Position numbers and translations under genes: made by a program. From Aureobasidium sp. EXF-3400 (lineage: Eukaryota; Ascomycota; Dothideomycetes; Dothideales; Saccotheciaceae), in contig SWBL01000037.1 of assembly GCA_024195585.1 (NCBI GenBank), forward strand, positions 124,001 to 188,000: 64,000 nucleotides of DNA. The letters run 5' to 3'. The notes beneath the pieces were generated by a model, which was given only the letters and a program-made list of their open reading frames with translations, was not told the origin of the DNA and searched no databases. Positions 1-10,951 of this stretch are shown in pieces. Position 1 is the stretch's first letter. The number at the start of each line of letters is the position of its first letter.

Positions 1-417
1 AGAGTATGTCTGCTGCAATCTTGCGATATGATGATGACTTGATTGCTTCGTCTTCAGATGAAAGGTATGTTTTTTTGCAGTCTTAGTCATGGAAAGGGAA
101 GTTGCAGAAGTGCCCAGGATCATCTGGAAACTTCTTGTGATGATGGGCACAAGGGAAAGGACGTTCCCGATCGTGATTCCCGAATGTGGACAATTAACAA
201 TAATTAGCCCGAATTTCTCCCATCAGCCACTTTCGGTCAGCGAGCAACGTCGGCTTTGTCAGAGCTTCGCTATCCCTCTGTCATGCAACATAGCAATGTA
301 ATCAAGACAAATACAGCCTAAGTCGTTACCTTTCCCATTTCCTATTTCCAAGGTTTCCATGTCCATCCGTCGTTTCCCTACCTTTCTTCTTTCGTATAAA
401 AAGCGTGCGTCGCCTTC
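1..417. other. Left flank, upstream of pirin
   Basis: I see no supportable gene. A 70-codon open frame at 89-301 has no recognisable features. The end of the stretch holds a TATA-like TATAAA at 395-400, noted separately. Confidence 0.4.
395..400 (+). promoter_or_regulatory. TATA-like element upstream of pirin
   Basis: TATAAA lies 18 bp before an ATG at 418 and about 160 bp before the ATG at 559. If it is used, transcription would start near 425-435, inside the first candidate reading frame. That favours the ATG at 559 as the real start. This is inference from spacing only. Confidence 0.35.
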
Positions 418-558
418 ATGAGACTGCTCATCTCCATCTTAATCTGCATTGCAGCTGTCGCATACCATCAACGACAATTCATCCTACCCTACCTGACAAC
501 TGAGAACATCACCACGACCGCTACAAACACTACATACCAAGCAACAACGAATACGACA

Positions 559-1654
559 ATGGCATCCGCACAGTCGACCTTCAAGGGTCTCCCCGTCATC
601 CCTCCCAATGACCCCTCCTTGACTGCCACAACCACCACTCCCCGCAAGGTCCGCAAAGTCTTCGAAGCAATCGACCAGGCCGAAGGAGCAGGCGCAAGAG
701 TCAGAAGATCCGTGGGCACAAGAGAGTTGAAGAACTTTACACCTTTCCTCATGCTCGTACGTTTCCTCGTCGCATACCCTGTAACCGAAGTAATCAGATA
801 ACTAACACAACCTTCTAGGACCACTTCACCATCTCCCCTGGCGCAGGCTTCCCCGACCACCCTCACCGCGGCCAAGAAACAATCACCTACCTCCTCAGCG
901 GTGCCGTCGACCACGAAGATTTCGCTGGCAACAAAGGCACCATCCACGCTGGAGACCTCCAATTCATGACGGCAGGAAGAGGCATTGTGCACGCCGAGAT
1001 GCCCGCCCAAAATCCCGACGGCAGTGCAAACATCGGTATGCAATTGTGGGTGGACTTGCCTGCTCAACTCAAAGATTGCGAACCCCGTTACCGCGATTTG
1101 CGCGCTTCCGAGATCCCAGTCGCGAAGTCTGAGGACGGCAAGGTCGATGTCAAGGTCATTTCCGGACGCGCATATGGTGTCGATTCGTTGCAAGAGTTGG
1201 CTTACACCCCGGTTTGGTTGCTCGATGTGAGGGTTCAACCTGGTGGCACGTTCAACACTCCTTTGCCGCACAAGTGGAATGCCTTCATCTACACCCTCAG
1301 CAACAGCATCAACCTTTCTTCCGGATCATCATCGCGAACAATCCCGCAATATCACAATGCTGTCTTGGAACAGGAAGGTGACAGCATTGTCGCCAGTGTT
1401 CCTGAGACGGCAGACAAGGAGAGCAGATTTATCTTGGTCGCTGGTATGCCTTTGAACCAACCAGTAAGTCTCTCCACACTTCTTTGGATTATCACACATG
1501 CTAACATATCCATCAGATCATCCAATACGGTCCCTTCGTCCAGACCAGCACAGAAGGCATCTACAGAGCAATGGCCGACTACCAAGGCTACACCAACGGC
1601 TTCGAGCGCGCCGAGAACTGGGAGTCGGAGATTGGAAAGAGCATGGTTCACTAG
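559..1654 (+). CDS. Pirin family protein
   Basis: Cupin-fold pirin, about 326 aa, a nuclear or cytosolic metal-binding protein family that includes quercetinase-like dioxygenases and transcription cofactors. Exons 559-756, 819-1463 and 1517-1654 join in phase; the introns have GTACGT/TAG and GTAAGT/CAG borders. The N-terminal half shows the pirin signature: a DHF block, then HPHRGQETITYLLSG with the metal-binding histidines, then MTAGRGIVHAEMP. The C-terminal cupin half carries the LDVRVQPGG and WNAFIYTLSN segments and ends GKSMVH. An in-frame ATG at 418 would add a hydrophobic 47-residue leader (MRLLISILICIAAVAY), but it lies too close to the TATA-like element, and the ATG at 559 has the better context (acaATGg). 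Which substrate or partner it has cannot be told from the sequence. Confidence 0.92.
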
Positions 1655-2143
1655 ACCCATTGATGGCCAAAATCCTACGAGTAACGAGATGCAAACAATG
1701 GCGATACCCGTGCCAGCCTTTGAGCTGTTTGGATTCTAGGACTTCTGCATAGACTTTTCTTTTTCTTGCAGTATTTTAGCTTGAATTGAGCTTGACTTCC
1801 TGATATGAACAGATCAGCTATTTTGCATGGACAAACAGGTTGAAACATACCGCCTGAACGATGTTTCGCCAGTAAGCAGTGAAGTGAGAATCTGCAAATA
1901 TCCAGAGAATCTTGCCTGACACCAGTATGATGCTCATCTGCGACACGACAGCGAGAGAGAAGATAAATAACCTAACACAGGCAAGAACGATCTAGAAATG
2001 GAGCAATAACTGCGGGCCAGTGGGTTTCCAACAAAGATCAATCTACAAGATCTTTGGCTATCCACTAATCTAGTAAAGATCTCATCCTCGAAGCTTGAAT
2101 CAATAAAAACAATAAGAATATTACAATGTACAACAACCCATCT
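1655..2143. other. Intergenic, pirin 3' side
   Basis: This stretch holds the pirin 3' region and the AT-rich 3' side of the possible small gene on the minus strand. I see no coding signal. Confidence 0.4.
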
Positions 2144-2497
2144 TCATAACTCATAATACGTCGTGACAGAGCAGCCAATACTCCAACTCCATGAACCCCA
2201 GCGGCGCGAACGACTGAGCCACTAGAAGAAAGTTTAGCCGGAGTGTTCTCCACAAACAGGTGGTGTTGTTACCTACCCCGGATATGTTGGGCGGTAGCTC
2301 GACACCCGGTTCTCTAAAATCCATCATGGTGGTGACAGTTCTGTAAACACGACTTAGTGTTTGTCATAAGACAAGGCGATCATAGAAGATTGCTTACATC
2401 TTCGAGGCCATTGTTGGAGAAGTTGGGCAGCCGCAATGACTGCCGCGAGTATAGCGAAGAAGGTTTGGATTACTTCGAGGGCAAGTTCGGCGCTCAT
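2144..2497 (-). CDS. Possible small spliced membrane protein
   Basis: Not a recognised family. From ATG 2497 the frame gives MSAELALEVIQTFFAILAAV, a clear membrane-helix segment, and continues to LLQQWPRR before a GTAAGC donor near 2395. Downstream on the same strand, open segments with splice signals encode DFREPGVELPPNISG and, after a GTAGGT..TAG intron, a Trp/Ser-rich tail WLSRSRRWGSWSWSIG ending in TGA at 2144-2146. The first junction I tried makes an immediate stop, so the middle exon border is unresolved. Either the protein ends after about 33 residues or I have mis-set one intron. The helix and the GT/AG signals are seen; the gene itself is inference. Confidence 0.3.
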
Positions 2498-3415
2498 GGT
2501 TGGTTGATTGGAGCTTGGCAGGGCTTGGTATGGAATAGATGGAGTAGTCTCGTTCAAGACAAAACTCAAGGTAATAGATAGGCGATTGAAATAGGTTATA
2601 TTGTGCTGGTCGTTATTGGGAGCTGACAAGGCCGACGATTCCAAGTGCTTTTGAGGAGATCTGGTGCCATATTTATAAGTAGAGACTGTCTACAGGCAGA
2701 TACAGTGGAAGCAACATCTGCGGATGCGAATGATGTCGAGGCGCAGTCGTGCAAAGGAAAGGTTAAATTATATGTCCAAGGAAAGGTTAAATTATTTGTC
2801 CAAGGAACCAGCCCCACAATAAAAGTCCAAGGAACCAGCCCCACAAGAAATGTTAAAGGACTCAGCCCTACGAGAAAACTGAGGGGTAGGATGCAAAGAA
2901 AGGATTGGCCTGTTCTGGTGCTGCGGGCGCAGAAGCGACTTCCGGATGAGACGCCTGCGTCAATGCGTCATTTGCATCTGAGAGCGCTCTGTAGAGTCGA
3001 GGAAGCCTCTGATACTTATTATCCCGCTTGTGAGAGAACACATAGCACCAGGCCCACGCCGCTGTACTAGTAACCGGTCGGAGACTAGATACTAAGTATG
3101 TTGGAAAGGGTGTACGAGTTACTGCGCCAGAACAACCCGTTTGAACCGACGTGGCTGCTGTGATTGATCAATACCTTGGTCACACTTCCTCAACAAGCTC
3201 CCACAGACATGAGATGAGGAGAGGTCAAGTGATATGCTTTGATCTCTGGGCGTCAGTTGTTTAACGTTGCTTGATGCCATCACACTCGACACGAATACAC
3301 AACTGTGGCAATTGTGACAACGAAGACCGCTCCGTCAACTTATGCATTAGAAGCTCTTCGACTACAACATGTCTCGCAGAACCCTTGCATCCCATGAAAT
3401 TCTCCTGACGACTAA
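2498..3415. other. Intergenic with short tandem repeats
   Basis: Apart from the tandem repeat at about 2753-2882 I see no supportable gene. A 141-codon open frame (2645-3070) runs through the repeat but lacks an ATG at its start and any recognised motif. Confidence 0.4.
2753..2882 (+). repeat. Degenerate tandem repeat, units of 24-27 bp
   Basis: Five consecutive units each begin AAGGAA or AAGGAC. The first two are nearly identical (AAGGAAAGGTTAAATTAT...). The next three share the core CCAAGGAACCAGCCCCACAA with changes. Unit lengths are 24, 24, 27, 27 and 27, all multiples of three, so the plus frame stays open and reads as GKVKLYVQ, GKVKLFVQ and GTSPTIKVQ-like units. The minus strand stays open as well. 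Confidence 0.6.
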
Positions 3416-5252
3416 CTACCCCTTGATAGCTTCAGCAGCTTTCCCATCAAGAGGGACCGCTCTATCCTCAGCATCCCCAGCACCAACATCCTCTCCAATC
3501 AAAACATCAGCCCCCTCCATCTCTCTCCCCAACATCATATGTTGCACATTAACCTTAGGTCCCTTGAACCACTTTCTCGCACTCACAACCCACCAAACCA
3601 TGACCATAAACATCGGACCTCCATAAACCACACACGTCCAATTCATAGTCTTTGCCGTCAATTCCTTTCCAACCACCGAAGGCAAACACAAGATCGGTAC
3701 CATGAGAACGACAAACGCAGACGCAATGATTCCCACAGGAATAGACAGTTTGCCCAGATTCCAGGGGCCTGGACGAAATCTGTTTCCGACGAAAAACACA
3801 CGGATGAAGATGGGTGTGGTGAATGCGACGAAAGCGGCAATGGCACCGATGGAAAACATGGCGCCGGCCGCGAGCGAACCGCCAAAGATGAGTAGGAGCA
3901 TGACACAAGCAACGCCGGTGTTGAGCCATACTGCATTAACGGGTGTTTGCGTGTGCTTGTTGACGCGTTTCCAGATGTTGCTGAAAGGGAAACAGTCGTC
4001 TCTGGCGTATGCGAAAGTGACTCTTGACGCGGCGATCATGCAGCCTTGGCCCATGAAAAAGCCGGCGATGATGGTCAGAGATAATACAGCCAAGACGCAT
4101 TGTTGTGGCAGCACTTGAACCAGGTAGGCGGCGAAGGGTTGGCCGAGGTCAGAAGAAAGAGCGTCTGGAATGGAGACGACGGTGTATGCGACTACCAATT
4201 GAAGGAACCAGCCAAAGGTGCCACCTACAGCTGAGGTGAGGAAGATTGCGCGAGGAGAGGCAATAGCGGCATTGCTGCATTCCTCTGCTAGGTGGAAAGG
4301 TGAGTCGTAGCTGCCATGTCGTTAGAAAAACAACTCTCTTGGTGCTGATGAAACTTGATTGACGTACCCACTCATTGTCCAGATGACACCGATAAAACTC
4401 ATCAAGATACTGACTCCAGAAGGGAAAGCCGTGCCCGCGTAGATGTCGCCCCAAACCTCTTTGCTGGGTGTAAAACGCGGCAAGTTTTTGTCTTCTCTGT
4501 TCGTAGCCGCAGGAATGAGAATCAGTACAACAATCAACGCCACGATATTGAACGAGCTGCCAAAACTGTTGACGCGCGCGATGGTCTTGGTAGGCAGACT
4601 AGCCATACAAGCATGGATGATCATCAACAGCACCGTCAAGAGGTAAACTTGATAGTTCTGGGGTACGAAGGAGGGATTGACGATGGAGGCGGCGGCCAGA
4701 ATCATTGCGGCCGTGCCGTAGTTGACGGATGGAGCGCCAGTAACTTGACCCATCCAGTTAGACCAGCCTGTTATCCATGCGGCGAGAGGTCCCCAGCCGG
4801 GTGGTGCGAGGACGGCACTGGCATAGTACAATCCGCCGCTAGTAGGCATTGACGAACAGAGTTCTGCCATGGAGGCTGCGACGCTTTGGATGCCTATCAT
4901 GGCGACAAGCCAGCCCCAAGTCATACCTGTGTCTCTCTGTCAATACTCGTCCTTCTTCGTGCACAGGTTAGGACGAAAGAGTCGACTCACCAGCAGTCCC
5001 TGCATACCCCATACCATAGTACAGTGTACTTGCGAAACTAGGCGACAGGCCCAACACGGCGAAACTGACGCAAAAGGTGGTCCAGAGGTTAAATTCACGC
5101 TTGAATTCGGGCTTATAGCCCAATGCGGCCAGTGTCTCTTCATCTTGATTCCATGTATGTTTGGGATCAAAAGGTATATCGCCTTCGGGCAATACGGACG
5201 TAACGGGTTCTTGGCCCACGCTCTTTCGTGTTGATGGAGTGCGTTGGGACAT
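3416..5252 (-). CDS. GABA-type amino-acid permease (APC superfamily)
   Basis: Plasma-membrane proton symporter for GABA, choline or a related amino compound, about 571 aa. Exons 4991-5252, 4368-4926 and 3416-4310 join in phase through GTGAGT/CAG and GTACGT/CAG introns. The N-terminal tail is hydrophilic. About 12 hydrophobic segments follow, starting at FNLWTTFCVSFAVLGLSPSFAST, which is typical of UGA4/GabA-type carriers. Other family-like stretches are ELCSSMPTSGGLYYASAVLAPP, GWSNWMGQVTGAPSVNYG and SAPRAIFLTSAVGGTFGW. The cytoplasmic C-terminus is acidic. Substrate is inferred from family only. The upstream region holds several GATA sites, which fits nitrogen-catabolite control. It lies head to tail with palC on the same strand. 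Confidence 0.88.
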
Positions 5253-5934
5253 GGTGTCCAGAAGGCTGGGTTTTGGTATGGTTTAGGGGTGGTGTGGTGT
5301 ATGAGAAGAGGGTCGGTCTTACAGGTTTGGGGGTAGGGAGTGTTAGATATGCATGTTCTGCTGTTCAGACGACCGTCATTGCACAGCAGTCTCGACAAGT
5401 CTCTGATAAGGCCACGAACAGGGCTCGAAAAGCTTCTGATTTGTACTATTTTGTATCGAGTATGTTCATGCGACGATGTACCTTGGCATGGCCAATCAAC
5501 TAGAGGCGCGATGTCTAGACAGCAGAGATAGGCGGACGGAAGGTTTTCCGCTGCTTGCGTACGACTGTACATGGAAAGATAGGTAGGTGGCGGGCAGTGT
5601 TTATCTTATCTCTTTTGAGCTTATCCTGCCAATGGTTGGTGTTGTTTGATGGTGCGGGGTAGTGGTTGCGATAAAGGATCCATCGCTCTTGCTTGCCGAA
5701 CGAGCTGCAGTTTCAGCAAATGCAATGCGCTCGCACTTGTACGCACTTTTGACACTTAGTTGCTAATCCCGCTGCAAAAGGTTTCTGAAGCATAGCTGAG
5801 GAATCTCGCTTCCTGCCGCCACTCACACATTCAACACCAGTCTTATATCAAGATATAGATGTTTGTGGATTTGGAGCGGTACCTTTCTCGTGTCCGCAGC
5901 TCTTTCAATCTCGCAGAGTTATGCTCCATCGTCA
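5253..5934. other. Intergenic, permease promoter
   Basis: The only structure I see is the GATA-site cluster annotated separately. Open frames here have no recognisable features. Confidence 0.4.
5404..5674. promoter_or_regulatory. Cluster of GATA-factor sites, permease promoter
   Basis: HGATAR-type sites on either strand occur at about 5403-5408 (TGATAA), 5525-5530 (AGATAG), 5577-5582 (AGATAG), 5602-5605 and 5607-5610 (a TTATCTTATC doublet), 5622-5625 (TTATCC) and 5669-5673 (CGATAA). AreA-type GATA factors bind such sites, often paired, ahead of nitrogen-source permeases in ascomycetes. The sites are seen; the regulation is inferred. Confidence 0.45.
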
Positions 5935-7445
5935 TTAGTAATATGCATTTCCGGTGTTTCCGCCTGGGGCAGCACCGGGAAATGCTCCAGGTACGACCGC
6001 GGGTTCTCGAGCCATGGCTTCATCGCCACTGTCATCTTCGTTGCCTCTGAAAGCGTGCTGTTGAGGATCAATGGGAGCGCGCAGACGAGCTAGTAGGGAT
6101 GCATCGAGGGTTGGCGGAGTAAAAGCTTTAGGGCTGTGGTATTCACGACCCGATGGCATTGCTGCCATGAGTGGCTCGCTTGGAGGGATGATTTGGGTGT
6201 TGATCTGTGTTTGCTCGGGTCAGTATGTTGTTCTACTTTCCTCCAGAGGCAAAGTCAGGCTTGAAGATTCATGATCAGACTTACCGTATCGTTCAATTTC
6301 ACCCACTTTACCTCTAACCACTCCAACACCCTCGCCTCTTCGAGTTTGCCTGCATCTAGGCCCCAATCGTCTGCACCCTTCTCGACTCTTCGGTCTTCTC
6401 GTTTCTCGGCAAAAGTTTGCTTTATGCCTTTCCAACCTTTGCGTTTACTGGCATCTTGTTCCAGCGGTGCTAGACCTAACTCTCTCCTCGCACCTCGTAG
6501 ATATGCAATTGCTTCTCCAGTTTTTCCTGTTGCTTCGGCATCACAAGCTAGAAACCTAGCAGCTTTTGCGCGAGATGTGCGACGAAGATCATCGACGTAG
6601 TTTGATAGTGAAGAGTCCAATGCACCAATGCCAGGAGCCAAAGAAGCAGCTGCTCGTTGGGCGTGGTCGGAGGCACAGATACACAGACGAGCGAACAGAT
6701 GAGCACGGACTTTTGGTATGCTAGGGGCAGAGATCATCCAGTCCTTATCATCTTTATTCCTTGCCTGGATGACGGCAGTAGTATAGGGATCGTCTTTCAA
6801 GACAGTGATGAGGGTAGCCTCGGCGAGAGCCAGAGCGGCGAGAGCGACTTGGGTCGAGTTTACGGTATCTAGAGGTGCATAGGCAGGATCTTGGGTGTGT
6901 AGATTCAGGATGTAGTTGTGAATCGAGTTTGCCTCGAGAAGATATTTCATGGCAGAGCCGATAGCTGCGGTACGACGGTCCGGCGAGGGGATATCAGGCG
7001 AGTAGAGTATTTGGATTTGCGAGCGTGCTTGTTGAACTTGGATGTATGCTAGTGTTTGTAGGACGAAAGCAACATCGTTGTAAATGCCTGGCAGCGGCGA
7101 TCGTGGGGGTTCTCGTCCTGGTAATGTCGCTGATAGAGTGAGACGCCATTCTGTCTGTAGTTGTTTTGTATTTGTGACCGTCACAGGCTCGTCTTGTATT
7201 CTGCCGGTGGCTGTTGCGGACGCGATACCCAGTACATAAGGAAGGTAGCCATTCACAGCATCTTGGACCACTCCCAAGTGAGCTGCTTGTTGTGAAGTTG
7301 GTAGTCGTTTGTGCATCTTCAGGGCATCGCGAAGAATCGATCGTTGTGTGGTCGCTGTGAGCGGCAGAGAGGGATGACTGGGGCTGCTGATGAAGGTGTC
7401 TAGCGGTGTTGACGATGTCGTCGGCAACGTGAATGGGTAAGGCAT
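5935..7445 (-). CDS. palC: pH-response regulator PalC (BRO1 domain)
   Basis: BRO1-domain protein of about 476 aa in the Pal/Rim ambient-pH pathway, which links the ESCRT-III component Vps32 to PalA and PalB at plasma-membrane signalling sites. Exons 6285-7445 and 5935-6204 join in phase (donor GTAAGT, acceptor CAG). I chose ATG 7445 because the protein then begins MPYPFTLPTTSSTPLDTF, the usual PalC opening; an in-frame upstream ATG at 7520 would add 25 residues. Family-like stretches include LRDALKMHKRLPTSQQAAHL, TEWRLTLSATLPG, EIYNDVAFVL-like GIYNDVAFVLQTLAYIQ, and EAIAYLRGARRELG. The second exon encodes the low-complexity tail with AFTPPTLDASLLARLRAPIDP. Identification is from memory of the family. 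Confidence 0.85.
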
Positions 7446-8102
7446 GGTACAATACCTGGTCAAGGTAAGAATTATTTGGTTTAGATTGGCAGTCACTGCA
7501 TCAACCTTTGTTCTCGCCAATGTGAATCGCGTCGGTCGCGCCTGCCAATGTTTCGTGGGGTCCAGCTTTCTTGGGAAACTGCGTCACTCCGTATTCCTCG
7601 TATTGGCTATCTTCACATGCCTGTCGCGGAATAAGCCCGTCCGCAGCTACCACCCTGGTCGACCATTCACTCTGTATACTTAATAGACAACTGACTGCTA
7701 CACCATAGTTCCAAATGCGATACGAAACACCGTCAGCTTCACCCTATTCCAGGTCGAATCTGGTCTTTCCTGCCGAAGTAAAAACCATCTATGCACAGCT
7801 TAATGAAAGATTCCTGATTTGGTAGGTCCTGCTACCTAAGTAAATAACAATTGTATGTGCTGAGAAGATAAACAGCCGAAAGGACTGAAGTTCCAAGACC
7901 ATTCACAGATTCTACGGACGAAAACAGTATCCATGAGAAAGGCCACTGGTCCTTATCTATTAATGTCTCGGTCGTGCCACGAAGGATTCACCCCTTGCAG
8001 CTTCCACGTGTCCCTGCAGCATGCTTGCTCAATAAAAGGCAAGAATCCGACAGATTAACACACCGCTTCTCGTGTGTTCTCCTTCTCATAACTTCGCTCA
8101 AG
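7446..8102. other. Divergent promoter, palC / HAD phosphatase
   Basis: Shared upstream region of two genes pointing away from each other. I see no further gene. A non-ATG-initiated extension of the phosphatase frame reaches back to 7974, but the ATG at 8103 gives a proper HAD start. Confidence 0.4.
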
Positions 8103-8849
8103 ATGATTAAATTGGTTGCCTTTGATCTTGACGGCACGCTCGCTGAGAGCAAACAACCCATCAAGCCCGACATGGGTGAAGCTCTATCCAACCTCTTATC
8201 CGTTGCAGACGTCGCAATTATCTCTGGCGGTGACTGGCCACAATTCCACAAACAGGTTGCTAGTCGTCTGCCCGCTTCTGCAGACCTCTCAAGGCTCTGG
8301 CTGATGCCCACCACCGGCACAAAACTCTACACTCACCGCGACGGAGCATGGCAAGTTGTCTATGCCGAACTCTTCTCCGAGCAAGAGAGGGCAAACATCG
8401 TCAAGGCTTTTGAGCTCTCGCTGGCTGCTACAGGGTTTACGCCCGAGCAGACATGGGGAGAGCGCATTGAGGACCGAGGCAGTCAAATCACCTTTTCTGC
8501 ATTGGGTCAACAGGCACCCGTCAGCGCAAAAGAGCTCTGGGATCCCGATTTTGCCAAACGCAAAGTCATCCAAGCAGACTTGCGCACACGTCTACCAGGA
8601 TTATCCATCAACATGGGTGGAGCGACTTCCATCGATATCACCAGAGAGGGTGTGGATAAAGGCTATGGCTTGAAGAAGCTGCGTGATGCGAGTGGAATAC
8701 CTTTGGAGCAGATGATGTTTATCGGAGATGCGATATTTCCTGGAGGAAACGATTATCCAGCCAAGGAAATTGGCCTGGAGACTGTAAAGGTCAAGAACCC
8801 TGACGGTACACTCGCTGCTATTGCTGGAATTGTGGCTTGCCTCCAATAG
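8103..8849 (+). CDS. HAD superfamily hydrolase, type IIB
   Basis: Predicted soluble phosphatase of 248 aa in the Cof/phosphomannomutase-like branch of the haloacid dehalogenase superfamily. Motif I is FDLDGT with D8 and D10 as nucleophile and acid/base. Motif II is IISGGDW with S41. Motif III is the Lys in VDKGYGLKKL, and motif IV is GDAIFPGGNDYP with its acidic residues. ATG 8103 is chosen because it places motif I at residue 8, as is normal. The gene has no intron, unlike most multi-exon neighbours, and the protein reads more like bacterial HAD-IIB enzymes than fungal Sec53. Acquisition from bacteria is possible but not shown. The substrate is unknown, probably a sugar phosphate. Confidence 0.85.
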   Translation: MIKLVAFDLDGTLAESKQPIKPDMGEALSNLLSVADVAIISGGDWPQFHKQVASRLPASADLSRLWLMPTTGTKLYTHRDGAWQVVYAELFSEQERANIVKAFELSLAATGFTPEQTWGERIEDRGSQITFSALGQQAPVSAKELWDPDFAKRKVIQADLRTRLPGLSINMGGATSIDITREGVDKGYGLKKLRDASGIPLEQMMFIGDAIFPGGNDYPAKEIGLETVKVKNPDGTLAAIAGIVACLQ

Positions 8850-9039
8850 ACATGGTCCGCAGGCACATGGCAGTTTTGCCATCATGCCATGGGATATATC
8901 GAATCACCGGCTATATGCGTAAGATTCGCCGTATCTTGTTGTCTTGTTTCCATGTGTTCAACAGACGTCACTTGCTGGTGTTTCGTCACTTCGTTGAAGA
9001 ACTCTCAATGGGCGTTAATTGTGCAAAGATCCATACCGC

Positions 9040-10407
9040 TCAGAACATGAAAGCTTTGCCGGACACTGGTTGCATCATCGTCCAGAAGTCCGAATTAAGA
9101 TCTCCAGCCTTCCAGATATTCTTCAAGAATGCTTCCATAACCTTGACGGATCCGAAAGAAAGGTACTCGTCAGCGATCTCCAGTGAGCTTAGCACAGTCT
9201 GTTGAGCATCAGAGTCGATGCAGTGAGCGCCAACCATCAGACATGGAAACAGCAGACAATGTGCTAATTTGCCAATTTCGGGTCCTTGTTGGAGTGCATC
9301 TATGCCTTCTTGTACGCTTTCCTGAACCAGCACATCGGAGATTTCGAGGTTGCATAAAGCGCGATACATGTAGATGCGAGCGCTAGCCCGATACGCCGAA
9401 CAAAAGATCGTGAGCGCATCGATGGATTGACAGCCATCTCCTGTGATTGTCGGGAGAGCCAAGTTTTCGAGACGTAATTCTGTCCTTCCGAGCGTGAGTT
9501 GAATCTCCAGTAATTCTCGAATCGGAACTACGAAGCCGGTGGTATGCGCGTCGTGACCGAGTTGTGCTAGCTGCGCGAGCAGTGCCATGATATCAACAAA
9601 GGCATGGTCATCGCTGATGCCTGTCCACCATGCCTCGCTACCAGCAAGCTGGAGCCAGACGTCAGGACCAAGATGTGGTGCTTCGCCACCGATGATGGCG
9701 TATGTGAGATCCATCGTGGCGTACACCGAGAGCAGTAGTGATATTGGTCCAGACTTGGTTGAGGATACCTCCGTCATGTGGTTTCCATGCTGAAGAATGG
9801 CACGGCCGCCCCGGAGATGAAAGCCTGCTGCAAGACCATCATCTTGTGGCTCTATGATGCCGTCAAGCATGCACAACAGCACGCTAGACGGGAATGTGAT
9901 GGTGTGAGATAATTCGAAAGATTCCTGCAGTCGGGTTCGGAGTGATCGTATAGCTGTCAACCGTGCTTGCTTGATGTGCGATAAAGTCTCCTCCCAGGCA
10001 GCATGATTCTTGAAAAGACGATGGGCGTTGGCGACAGCGATAACTGCCTGATGGATGGAAGAGTCGGTTACAAGCCATGCTGGGTCAATTCCCGGTCCGT
10101 CATCCATCAGGCTGAATCTTGGAAGAACTTCTCGTGCAAAATACAGTACCTGCCAGTCATCGGGTATAGATGGCGATTGTATTTGTGGTGTAGGTGTAGG
10201 TGTAGGTGACTTGACAGGTACCAGTTGGCCAGCAAAGCGTCCTCGAGCTGCCACTCCGTTTGCCCATTTCAGACGTACACCATACTCGCACTTTTCACCG
10301 GCAGCTTCACAACGCGTGCATACTGGCTTCTGCACGTCGCATAGAACTCGACGATCTTTACATCGCCAGCATGAGCCTTCGGAGACTCTGATTCGTTTTG
10401 GAGGCAT
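9040..10407 (-). CDS. Zn(II)2Cys6 transcription factor
   Basis: Fungal binuclear-cluster regulator, 455 aa from ATG 10407 (459 aa from ATG 10419). The DNA-binding domain is at the extreme N-terminus: SCWRCKDRRVLCDVQKPVC then TRCEAAGEKC, giving six cysteines in C-x2-C-x6-C-x6-C-x2-C order and a final Cys, with basic residues between. A Pro/Thr linker (SPTPTPTPQ) follows, encoded by a short GTAGGT microsatellite. The rest, with LPRFSLMDDGPGIDPAW, HIKQARLTAIRSLRTRL and LLCMLDGIIEP, matches the alpha-helical fungal-specific factor domain 2 type (PF11951). No introns. Targets are unknown. It faces the HAD gene tail to tail and precedes the ammonium transporter on the same strand, but co-regulation cannot be claimed. 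Confidence 0.85.
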   Translation of the reverse strand: MPPKRIRVSEGSCWRCKDRRVLCDVQKPVCTRCEAAGEKCEYGVRLKWANGVAARGRFAGQLVPVKSPTPTPTPQIQSPSIPDDWQVLYFAREVLPRFSLMDDGPGIDPAWLVTDSSIHQAVIAVANAHRLFKNHAAWEETLSHIKQARLTAIRSLRTRLQESFELSHTITFPSSVLLCMLDGIIEPQDDGLAAGFHLRGGRAILQHGNHMTEVSSTKSGPISLLLSVYATMDLTYAIIGGEAPHLGPDVWLQLAGSEAWWTGISDDHAFVDIMALLAQLAQLGHDAHTTGFVVPIRELLEIQLTLGRTELRLENLALPTITGDGCQSIDALTIFCSAYRASARIYMYRALCNLEISDVLVQESVQEGIDALQQGPEIGKLAHCLLFPCLMVGAHCIDSDAQQTVLSSLEIADEYLSFGSVKVMEAFLKNIWKAGDLNSDFWTMMQPVSGKAFMF

Positions 10408-10419
10408 ATCTGTGTGCAC

Positions 10420-10951
10420 TATATGCGTTCATAGATCAAGGTGCTTGATGATACAGACATGGTACATGAGCGAACATGGACAAAGCTTGGGATGTTATCG
10501 ATCTCTAGGTGCGAGATCCCTTGTGAGAGGCGGAAGTTGCATGCCGAGATGGTCACGGTGGCAGTTGATCTAGAAGATGCGAAATCGTCTGGAGATGCTT
10601 ATCGACACGTACAGGAAAGGCAGTACTCTTTTCATGATGCGATTGGATCAAGTAATTGAGTCAAAGTACCGGACTCGTGACTTTTATTATTATTCCCTTC
10701 GTGAACGGGTACAAGAAGAGACAAGAAGTCCAGCTGGAACGCCAATCAGTGAAGCTTCAGCCAATGGATCAACAGCCCCGCAGAGTCATCTTGGCAGACT
10801 AGTCTCAAAAAGGCGCTTATCTCGACCACCTCCTTCTTGCGCGGCTTCTACTCTACGCATACACTCGGCACAAGATCTGGGCCGCGCAAGATTTCAAACG
10901 CGTGATCCAATTCAGATGACAGAATCATATACACTGCTGATAAGGTCGTCT
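10420..10951. other. Intergenic, upstream of Zn2Cys6 gene
   Basis: Promoter of the Zn2Cys6 gene and 3' region of the ammonium transporter gene. I see no further gene. Confidence 0.4.

Noticed and set aside
489..1271. 260-codon minus-strand frame opposite pirin
   Set aside because: The plus strand carries an intact, correctly spliced pirin gene; the minus frame crosses its intron and has no recognised domain.
4940..5572. 210-codon minus-strand frame over the permease start
   Set aside because: Overlaps the first permease exon in another frame and does not start with a supported ATG; composition is that of non-coding DNA.
7446..7520. palC start at 7520
   Set aside because: The extra 25 residues are unlike the family, and MPYPFTLPTTS at 7445 matches the expected PalC start.
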